Part shown: positions 32,897 to 42,600 of the stretch, piece by piece
Layout of the letters: every line of letters begins with the position of its first letter
Position numbering within the stretch: position 1 is the stretch's first letter
Source: Lasiosphaeris hirsuta
Taxonomy: Eukaryota > Ascomycota > Sordariomycetes > Sordariales > Lasiosphaeriaceae
DNA length: 64,000 bases
Direction: 5' to 3'
NCBI GenBank assembly: GCA_030549175.1
Contig: JAUKUA010000006.1
Span: 3,534,001-3,598,000 of the forward strand
Position numbers and translations under genes: made by a program
The notes under the pieces: model-generated
What the model was told of the DNA's origin: nothing
What the model saw: the letters and a program-made list of their open reading frames with translations, nothing else
Database searches by the model: none

Positions 32897-35510
32897 GACG
32901 TGATCGTGTTGTTTTGCGTTGGATGATGAGCCGAATACCTATTCCATGTTCCGGAACGTTAGGAAATATTGCACTTTAATGCGTCTCGGGACATTTATCG
33001 AGGTGTCCTATGTTGGATTCTGTGGCGGGCTACGATGAAGAGCCGTTGTGACATATTTTTTTATTCCCAATTCCTAAGCTGCTTCTGCCCGGCTGTGGCG
33101 AGCTGGTGGCTTTGCCCTCGAGGGCAATCAGGTTTGTCACCGACGTTGATCTGGCAGATGGCCTGCCGGAGTGTACATGTTGTATGGGCGGACGAGCGGA
33201 CGAGCGCGCTTGACTTGGATTGAAATCTTGAGACTTTTTTTGTTTGTGGGCTGGTGGCTGGGATTCAGGTACGGAGCCAGCCCTATGGTTTGGGGGGCGT
33301 TGTCCGTGGGAACCCAAAACTGTTGTATCATACCACTGGCGTGTGCTTGTATTTAGAAGTTACGAACGAAACGAACCCCTTTCAGCCTTGTTGCTGTGTA
33401 CCAACTAATCCTTCCTGATTCCAGACTTATCCAAAGTTGTTGCGATGATATCGCGATTCGATCTTGTCTTGATGACGAGTTAGGCGCCCGCTCACTACTT
33501 TTCAAGAAGGTGAACTAACAACCTTATCTTTGCCGTGACTCGCCACAAGATTCTTTGGCAAATTCCATGAACTGACTGAGATACCTGTATCTCGTCATCA
33601 CCACCAGCCTCATTGTTCTCTCTCAACAACCCTCCCCGCCTCATGCCCACATCTTACCAACTACCGCGCATCTGGCTAATGTTACCAGCCGCAAGCTCGA
33701 GGCGGTTCTTACATTGCGCGCATGTTCATCTCGTGGGACACGCCGGCGGTATGGAGCATCATGGTGTCAATGACATGGCCGTCTGTTTTTTTCTGTGGGT
33801 ACTGTACAGCTGGACAAGGGCACCCAAGCACCGTGGCTCGAATCATCTACGGATTCTCAAGTAACATTGAGGGTGTGGCCGATGGCGTCTGTAACCGTGG
33901 CTAAGAGGTCTGGGTTGTCTATAGTCTGAGGGACAAGTCGGCAGTAAGCCTGCCATGTCAATAAGAGCTTTCTCTTTCTGCGCTCGGTCAGGGCCGGGAT
34001 CTTCCAGGACCTTGAACGACCTTCATCTTCTTGGCAGGAGCCTCCCTCTCAGCCGGGGCTTCCTTGGGCCGACTGACGTCTGGAACATCGAGGCCAGAAC
34101 GGAAACGAGCAATGCAATGCCGAACAGATGGAGGTCCTGGCCGTGCCCTTGGATCGCTGCGACCAGGTTTCACCGAGCTTCTCACCCATCTGCTTGGCAA
34201 AGACCAACGTTCTGATCGGGACCGTACCCCCAACAACCTTATCCCGAATTGGAACCAACAGGTCTCTACTGTTTCCACCCTTCGCCACGGGGTGGCGAGC
34301 GTACCTGGGGCAGTTTAGTTCGTACAAGTGCTTCTTTGCACGTGTAGTGAGTTTACCAATGGCGAAGATACAACTAGAACAAGCCGTATCTGTTGTCACC
34401 ATAAACTGCCCCGAAGGCGCGGCATCGCAGTTATGCGCTGGTCTGACGGCTCACGGCTGGGAGTTGACCCAACTTGGCTATCTGAAAGCCCCGCGATTGT
34501 GCTACCTAGAAGGCTAGAGCCGCCGAGACTCGGGTCAGACAGCAGTCACCGCTTTAGGGGGGAAATCGCCATCATTCGTTAGCTCCAAGAACCCGATGTT
34601 CTCGATACTGGGGAGACCCAAAACATCCATTTGACGATTCAGGAGGGAGGGAGATTCGGATGTCTTGAAGGTGAGGGCGGGGCCGGGTCTGGTCCTCGTC
34701 ACCCCCTGGTATCATCACCACTTATTCCAACTTTCACCACACACCTACCACCCGGACTCCTTCACCTGCAAGAAAGTGCTCGACTCAGTCACCTCTAAAG
34801 GTATGCTCCTCTTAACTCTCCATCCCTATAGCTGCTAGCCCAATACCTCGACCGTTGCGACTTGGGGGTTCTGGGCATATTCTTCTTGGCCCACATGTCC
34901 CCAGCTACGCCTAAGCCAGTGGAGGAGGTAAGAGTCAGAAGTCGGCCTTGTGACTGGGGACAAGTGCTTTTCGGCTCTCTTGAAGGTGGAAGACGGTAGA
35001 CCGCGACGAGTTTTCGGGTGAAAAACCTGTTTCAAGGGGCAACTCGGTGTAATTACGCACCTTACGTTTCAGCGCCCTTACCAAACCCCACATCAACAAC
35101 CTGAATCTCTATTGCCAATACAGTATTTATCTTCAATGTCTACTTTACGCTACCCGCTGAAGAAAGGTGGGGGGGGGGGGGGGACCAAGCTGTCTACCTT
35201 CTTCTTGTCCGAGTGTGATATATCTCTTCGACGCCCATATATGCACAATGATATTTGCCCAGACACGCCTGCCACCCACGAGCCACTCACCCACGTTTCA
35301 ATCTGTCCCGGCCCCCTCATCCGCCCCCAAACGACTCTACCTATGCCTGCGCTTCACCCATCGACACCCCCTTTGCGCTCATTCTGAGCTGCTGTGGTCT
35401 TCAACGCCCTAGGGGGCCAGGATGGCGCCGTGTACTGCCCGTGATAACCGCTGGGTGGAGGAGAGGGGGGGCAGCACTGAGCACATCTATGACTCTCATC
35501 CCTGGAATCC
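32897..35510. other. 2.6-kb intergenic region between convergent AHC1-like and RTF1 genes
   Basis: Unusually long for a convergent pair. It contains a G15 tract, one CACGTG at 34339-34344 and overlapping short frames at 34000-34520 on both strands. One minus-strand frame there is listed as a finding. No gene can be supported. Confidence 0.4.
35169..35183. repeat. G15 homopolymer
   Basis: Fifteen consecutive G on the plus strand in non-coding sequence; could form a quadruplex or be length-variable. Confidence 0.85.
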
Positions 35511-37742
35511 TCAGTCGATATCAATATCGATATCCAGATCCAACGCGCCGATGATATCATCGTCCATGAGCGGCTTGTGGATCGTGGGGATGCCGTTCCT
35601 GGTCTGGTTACGCTGCTGGTCCTGCAACTTGGCAATATGCGGCAACAAGGTAGCCTTGCTCTTTGGCGTGCCAATGCCGTTGCCTGGTGTGCTCGTACCG
35701 CTGCCCGCCGCTGCCCCCGAGCCCTCGCCATTCTTGTCGCGGATGTCCTTGTATTCGTTGACATCGTGGACGAACTTCATACGAGTCCTGACGCGGCGGC
35801 TATTATCGCCCTCATCAAGTGTCTCGCCGCGGTCGATGCGCATCTGGAGCTCGCGAGCCTTGGCGCGCTCCTTCAGCTGGGCCTTGCGAACTGCTTCGGC
35901 ATTGCGCCGGCGGTTCTCGGCGTTGAGGATGGCTAGCTTTTCCTGCTGCGATGGGCCCTTGTTTTCCGCCTTCTTCTTCTGCGGCGCGAGGGACGTTTTA
36001 AACGCCAGCCGCGGAACCTCGAGATTGTCAATCTTCTCCTGGATCCTGGCCACGGCTTCCTCATCACTTCGAGCCCTTGCCGTTTCGAGCGACTTGTTCA
36101 GCTGATCGCGCTCGGCACCGCTGTACTTTGCACGCAAGGCATGTTGACGCTTGAACTTCTCAGACAGCTCTTGGTCAGTCCACGTACGCTGGACAAGTCT
36201 GTTGACCTCGGGGAGCTTCTTATTCAAGGAACTCCTGTCGGGTACAGGCACGCCCTCTGCGAGACACACCTTCTTGTACCGCTCCCACTCAGACTGAAGG
36301 CATGTTAGACTGCATTAGGGTAGAGAGAGGTAGAGAGAGAGCGAGCGAGCTGTTTTACGGTACTTGCCTCGAGGAAAGCCCGATCAGAGCAGGCGATAAA
36401 CGGCCACTCCCTCATCGCCTTGCCATGTGCGGCCTTCACGTACGTGTCGACGACTATCTGGTGTCCCGACTGATCAGGCATCGCATATGCCCGGCCCTGG
36501 GTGAACCCTTCATAAATGTTAGCTCGGACCCAAGAGTACACAGCCAGAGGAAATCACCTACCCTTAACTACGGCCATGCGATACACATCGTGCCCCTTTT
36601 CCGGGTCTGGGCCGATATTGATGCGCACGAAACAGCCGGCAATGGCTTCTTCAAAGCCCGGGTTGAAACAAACCTCGGCGAAGCGGCTGCGGCCGAGGCG
36701 AACCCGCTCAATGTCCTTGAGTTCGGCGGGTGGTCCTTCGCGCGCATCGGGAGATCGTGATCTCGGCTTCGATTTGCCGTTTGACCACTCCACCTCGCTG
36801 TCGTCTTCGTCGGGCCCGGCGCTGCGCCGGTATCCGGGCGAATGCTGCTTGCGCCGGTCGTTCTCCCGCTCTCTCTGCTCCTTGCGGCTGCTACGCTCCT
36901 CGCGCGCGCGACGAAGCGTGTCCATCTTCTCACTCGTCTCGCCAATCTTTGTCCGGACACGGGAAGTCTTGCGCTGTCCATCATCCAGCTCGGCAGCGCT
37001 TGCCTTACGTTTCTTGATGTCCTTTTCCTGGTTGACTTTAAGCTGCCTAAGCATTCGGTTCTGCCGGATGCGCTCGTTCTCTTCCCTTCGTTCGGCCAAG
37101 ATCTGCTCTCGCTCGATCTCGCGCATGCTCATAATGTTCTCCTTCTCTTCGTAGTCCCTGAACAAACCATCGATGGGGTATTGGTTTCCGTCGTCATCGC
37201 CGCCGCGTGGCTTGGTCTGCGGTGCATCTGAGTCCGAGTCGGATTCATCCATCGGGGCCGACTGCTGAGAGGCGGGCGACGAGGGGGCGCCAGAAGACCT
37301 GAGCGAGGACATTCCGAGTTAGCGATGGTTTGGCTGGATGAGGGGCTCGTGAAGAAATGGATGGAGATGGCAAGACAACAATGGTGCAGAGAGTAGTTGC
37401 GAGACTCGGTTTCTGGGGGTAAAGGGCACACGAAATGTAAGAGCCTTGGGCCCCAATAGTATCCAAAGCCTTTCAGTGAACTGGTGAGACGCAAATAAGC
37501 AACACTCACGCTTCTCCCTCCTCGTCAGACTCATCATGACTCCGCGCGCGTTTCTTAGCCGTCTTCGCCGGACCCTTCTTTGTTGCCACGCCCTTGACTG
37601 GTGTTTCTTTTCTACTGGCTGAGGCCGGGGCGGGCGATGGTGAGCGCGATTCGTCTCTGCTCATGTCCATGGGCTCCTCGTCTTCGTCTGACGAAACATC
37701 GCCGCCAGCGAGGGCGAGTAGTTCATCATCGATATCGGACAT
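35511..37742 (-). CDS. RNA polymerase-associated protein RTF1 (Paf1 complex)
   Basis: RTF1 recruits the Paf1 complex to elongating Pol II and promotes H2B ubiquitination. Four exons: 37742-37510, 37298-36562, 36507-36368 and 36293-35511; 630 residues. Intron 1 is 211 bp (GTGAGT), intron 2 54 bp (GTAGGT), and intron 3 (36367-36294, 74 bp) is GC-AG with donor GAG|GCAAGT. The joined protein starts MSDIDDELLALAGGDVSSDED and has acidic and basic disordered stretches. The Plus3 domain lies at about 270-385 (ELKDIERVRLGRSRFAEVCFNPGFEE, GCFVRINIG, YRMAVVKGFTQGRAYAM, then FLESEWERYKKVC). A Lys/Glu-rich helical C-terminal part follows, with VPDRSSLNKKLPEVNRL. The end is IGALDLDIDIDID. Both the GC and GT introns inside Plus3 are confirmed by restored conserved sequence. 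Confidence 0.95.
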
Positions 37743-38310
37743 GATGGCGGGGCTTCAACGGCGTTTTCGTCGCGGGAAAAGACGTGTAGGAGGAGCGACG
37801 GGGCGCAGAACAATCGAGTGTCGGATGCGAAAGTCAGGAGGCGTTGGCAGCAGGTGGCTGCGAAAGAAAGCCAGATGCGCTCGGCTCGACAGCAAATCGT
37901 TGCTGCAGACGGTAGAAATGTAGAGAGTGTCGCGTAATGAAGACAGAGAGATGGGCTATGGCTGAAAGAAGCGGGCGGCTTTGTGTTTAGTCTAAGAAAT
38001 AAGAAGTAAGAGCACGTTGAGGGAGATGGATTCAGTTGTGAGCAGCCTGGGAACATGTCCAGAGGCTCTACAGCCAGGCTGGATAGTGTCGTGTGATTGG
38101 CCAGATTTTGAATGGCGCGCCAGGCGCACGGGGCGGGAGGGTTTTCGGCGGGCGTCGGGGTCTTTATTGATCCATTATTACGGGCCCTTTGTTCACAAAG
38201 GGGGCTTCCACTTGTGCCGCAACGTCATTGGCAACCGCTGCTGCACAACACTCTGATCGGCCGATCGAGCAACAACCGGGCCTCAGCAGTTGAGCCTCAC
38301 CACCGTCCTA
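37743..38310. promoter_or_regulatory. Shared divergent promoter, RTF1 / COQ7
   Basis: About 570 bp between two start codons pointing away from each other. No coding frame is supported; it must contain both promoters and 5' leaders. Confidence 0.5.
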
Positions 38311-39093
38311 ATGGCCACTCCGCACGCCATCCTCCGGGCCGCGAATCCCACCACACCAGCAGCCCGGCTCGTGCCCCGCCACGTCTCCATCCTCCTCCCC
38401 TGCAGCCGGCGTCACCTCTCCTCGACATCCCGCGCAGCGGCCACACCCGCCCCCCCCAACGGCGGCACCAGCGCCGACAATGGCACCACCACTACCCCCC
38501 CTAAACCCAAAAACCTTAAGCCCCTCACCCCCTCGCAGATCGACTTCCTCTCCTCCGCCCTGCGCGTAAACCAGGCCGGCGAGCTCGCCGCCACCCTCAT
38601 CTACACGGCGCAAACGCCGCCCGTCGTGCGGCGCGAGCCCCACCTGCGCCCGCTCATGGCGCACATGTACGAGCAGGAAGCGGCGCACCTCTCGACCTTC
38701 AACGCGCTGCTCGCGCGACACCGCGTGCGCCCCACCGCGCTGTACCCCCTGTGGTCCGTCCTCGCCGCGGGGCTGGGGTGGTCGACGGCCGTGCTCGGGC
38801 GCGAGGCCGCCATGGCGTGCACCGAGGCGGTGGAGACGGAGATCGGGGGGCACTACAACGGGCAGATCCGGCAACTGCTGGAGATGGTGGCGGGCTGGGA
38901 GGCCGAGGGCTATGATGTCGGGGACGAGTTTCGGGAGTTGATCCGTACGCTGAGGAGGATACGGGATGAGGAGCTGGAGCACCTCGACCACGCCGTCGAG
39001 CACGATGCGCAAAAGGCCGAGCCGCATTGGTTGTTGACGGGTGCTATAAGGGCCGGGTGTCGCGGCGCAATTTGGGTTAGCGAGAAGGTCTGA
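38311..39093 (+). CDS. 5-demethoxyubiquinone hydroxylase COQ7, mitochondrial
   Basis: The di-iron hydroxylase that converts demethoxyubiquinol to 5-hydroxyubiquinol in coenzyme Q synthesis, on the matrix side of the inner mitochondrial membrane. Intronless, 260 residues from the first ATG. The N-terminal ~40 residues are Arg/Ser/Ala-rich with no acids (RHVSILLPCSRRHLSSTSRAA), a mitochondrial presequence. A Pro/Thr linker follows. The catalytic fold starts at LTPSQIDFLSSALRVNQAGE with E91, then EQEAAH (E123, H126), EAVETEIGGHY near 172-182, and DEELEHLDHA near 219-228, the expected Glu and ExxH iron ligands. Head to head with RTF1, convergent with phospholipase D. Confidence 0.95.
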   Translation: MATPHAILRAANPTTPAARLVPRHVSILLPCSRRHLSSTSRAAATPAPPNGGTSADNGTTTTPPKPKNLKPLTPSQIDFLSSALRVNQAGELAATLIYTAQTPPVVRREPHLRPLMAHMYEQEAAHLSTFNALLARHRVRPTALYPLWSVLAAGLGWSTAVLGREAAMACTEAVETEIGGHYNGQIRQLLEMVAGWEAEGYDVGDEFRELIRTLRRIRDEELEHLDHAVEHDAQKAEPHWLLTGAIRAGCRGAIWVSEKV

Positions 39094-39647
39094 GAGAGCA
39101 GGATACATACCTACCACCTTATTTCCCATGTCTCACGAACCGAGGGAGAACGGAGGGGGACGGACGGGCTAGCAGCGAGACAGCCGTGTTTGATGCTGTA
39201 TTATGTAAATATGTAACGTGTAAACTAGAGTATAGAAACAAAATCCCAAGATTTATTAACAACAAAAGGAACTTGATGCATCCGGTTATGCACAGGCAGG
39301 CAACCCCGCGAGAAGAGGAACTGAAACTCCCGTTATGTGCTTGCTTGCACATGCATGACCGATGAACACAACCCTCTTCGCCTCCCAGAAAAGGGACCCC
39401 AACCGCCAACGCCGATGCCATGATCCTGCTACTGTGTATAGGCCGGCTGTCGAACCGAAATGCTGTCCAATTTGCTACCCCTTTTTGTTGTTCCCCTATT
39501 TTTGTCTACCAAAAACCAGTTTACATGACCACAGCCCACAGCCCACAGCCCACAGCCCACAGCCCACGGCCCATAGGCTAATAATGTCTAGTTACTGTCA
39601 AAACGATTAGCGTCCACGTACATCAATACAATTGAGATCACGACTTA
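39094..39647. other. 3' intergenic region between convergent COQ7 and phospholipase D
   Basis: About 550 bp with no gene. It contains a 7-bp tandem repeat, listed separately. Confidence 0.5.
39529..39568. repeat. CCCACAG heptamer minisatellite
   Basis: Five to six tandem copies of a 7-bp unit (CCCACAG), with a final copy changed to CCCACGG. Non-coding, about 80 bp past the phospholipase D stop. Confidence 0.9.
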
Positions 39648-42600
39648 CTATATCTGCAGCGGCGCTACTTGATCGACCTGGAACAGCCAGTTCCCATTAG
39701 TCTCCTCGACAACTAACCAGTCGTACGGGAACTGAACGAGCGTGCCCTGCGTCATGTTGAGCAGCTCTTCCGCTTCAGCACGAGGCAGAACCTCATCGAC
39801 CATGTTGAAGCCGCGCCGGCTGCCTCTCGTAGGGGCTCGCCTCCGTCGCTTCTGCGACCCCACCGACTTCATGGTGCCGCCGGCTTCCGTCGTGCTGCCC
39901 ATGGTGAATCCACTGCCGTATCCCCCGCTCGACGAGTTGGGCGGTTTGTCCGGTGTCGAGAATGTGGGACGGCGCTCCTTGCGGCTTTCGGGTCTCAGGT
40001 TATTAGCCGAGGGCGGTCTATTCTCCTCCAACACTGGCAGTGAGGTCGGGCTCAAGGTTCCGCCAGAGCCCCGTGCGGCAGCCCCCGCCTTTTCAGGATC
40101 AGCAGGCGTTGTTGCCCTCGACTCCTCATCTGTCACACCCTCAACATGGGGCTGGAAGCTCTTCTCGTTGAATGTTGCATCGCCCGAAGTGTGGATGGGT
40201 CGAGAACTGTCGCTGGTACTGGGTTTCGTGAAGTTGTTCATCAGCTTCTCAGCCGCGCTCTTCCCCACCGCTGCCGGGCCTGGCGCGCCAATACCGGCGC
40301 CAGCAGTAGATTGTGCTGGTGGCATCTCGACGTCAGGCTTCTCTCCTTCCTCGCTCGTCCGGGGGCCATCCATGCTATCCATGAAGCGCTTGTAGTAGTC
40401 CTTGAACTCCTTGTACTCGGCCCAGTTTGTCACTTCAGAATCAGGCATGCACCGGAACACGCGACGGTACATCTTTGTGTTGTTTTCCGCGGCGCGACAC
40501 CAGATGTCATCGTAGAAGGCCGTGTTCAGGGGGTCACGCATGCAGTCCTTGTCGATGTTGGCCAGCTTGATGTCGGCTGTGAGTGGGTTGAAGGGGCCAA
40601 TGGATGGCTTGCCCGCCGCGTCAATGTGGACCGGGGGGCCACCGATATCAGTGTCATCTACCACCGGCAAGTTGGGCAGTTGGTTTGCACGGAGTAGTCC
40701 AAGCTGCTCGGTGGTCCGCCTGTCGAATGCTGGCATCGGCGGTATCGCGTCGTTGTCCACGCCTCCGCTTTCGGCTTGTGCAACCGGACCTGACTGGCGA
40801 AGTTCGTGGGGCCGTTTTGGATGATCGATCGTCCCTCTTCCCCCAGGAGAGATATCGTGGACTAGTACTTCACGATCGTTGACGATGACCGAGTCCCGGC
40901 CCAAATCTGTGCCTTCGACTTGGGCCGACTTCCAGCGGTCCGCACTGAAGCCTTCGACCTCTTTCTTGTGCGACTCGCTTATAATCCCACGCTTATCTTC
41001 ATCATCTTCGACTGATTTTCCTCGGCCACGAGGCGAGGTGGGCTCAACCACCAAGTCGATATCGTGGTTAAAGCTCGGGGATCGCTGGAACCGTGGAGGC
41101 GTGGTAGGTGTGATCGGCCTGTCGGCCCTGGACTTTCGCCTCGTCGAACTCTCTGCTAGAGGCGGCTCGTCCGAATCTTCGCTGTAGATACGGTCCATTT
41201 CGTCTTCGAACTCGGCTGCACGGTCAAGATCAACCTGCCGCTCTTCTTCCAGAATGGCGTCGACATCAAGTCCCAAATGTTCCCTCATCAACCGGAGGCG
41301 CAGAGTGTGGGCGAATCTGCCCACCTGATACGGGCGGCCAGCCATAGTTGACCAAATCATATCTGTGTCACGGACAACGGCAGCACATTCCGAGTCACGG
41401 TTGCCCAGCATGGAACGCTCGTTGATGTTGGCGGAACCAATCAGGGCGACGCGGTCGTCTACAATGATACACTTGGCATGGATGTACAGCTGTTCTGTCG
41501 TCAGGAGGTTGTTTCCCAGCTTGCCCCACTGGCGGAGACTAAAGAACTGTATGTAGTCCTCTGGGTCGATGCCGGCTGCGCGGAGCCGCCCGAAGATGGA
41601 GTGCTCTCCACGGCAAATGCTGCGGAACTGACACTGCAAAATCAGACGAACGCTGGTACCGTCCTGATCGTTGACCTCATTCTGGAAGCCTGGCATCAAC
41701 GGGATGACGATCACAGCGCGCCAGTCTTCGTCGTTCTCGTGTGCCCGAATGATGCGAGACACCAAGGCATCACCGATACGGTTGACCATTTTGTTATTCA
41801 GCGTCTCGGTACTGGTGATGAAAAACTGGTTTTCAATGTAGACAAAATGGTCCGAGTCCTCAATCATCTTGATGTATGCCGACTGGATGCTGTGCTCCGT
41901 ATCCTCTACGCCGAGCGACCAGGTCGAGGCTGAGCGAAGTATTTGCACCTCGCAGGTGCCATCCAGGCCCACAGCCTCGAGCTCCTCCTTCTTAGAGTCC
42001 GGCGGAGGAAGCAGGAAGGGGGTAGGCCGTGTAGGCTTTCGCCCACGCCGGACGTAGTTCCACCTCTGGACAAAATGGCGAGTTAGATCCCGCGCGGGCT
42101 GACCGACGACCTGCATAGAGATATCGTGCCACGGCATCCGCGGTATTCTCCCCCTGTCGTACATTTCCTCATATGGCTCATTAAGCCGGAAGAAATCGAG
42201 GACGCGGGGGTTGGAATAGTCCTTGCCTGGGAAGAGCTGGCAGTTATCTGCGTCCTTGGGCTGATCCCGGGGTTCGAACCCTGTAGGCTTGTCGTCTGCC
42301 ACAGGATGTTGCGGGCAATCCCACCGTCCAAAGCAGAGGTCGATGCCGCCCACAAAGGCAATATCGTGGTCGACAATAACAATCTTCTCGTGATGCGCAA
42401 AGAAGAACTGGTTCTTCTTGAACTGGTTTGGCGATCGCTGGACGAAGATGTTTGGGTGCAGGTTCAGAAGCGAGAACTTGGTGTACTCCGAATCAATGGG
42501 TACGGCGGCCTCTACGTTTCGGTAGACAATGACGAATATCTTGACGCCTGCCTCGGCCTTCCTCTGAAGGAGGCGATCGAGACGCCATTTCTGGCTGATG

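Noticed and set aside
38308..39129. 273-codon minus-strand frame opposite COQ7
   Set aside because: Gly/Arg/His-rich shadow of the GC-rich COQ7 coding strand, which has all catalytic motifs.
42239..42310. tRNA-like GGGGTTCGAACCC string
   Set aside because: It lies inside the phospholipase D coding sequence and has no acceptor, D or anticodon arm around it.
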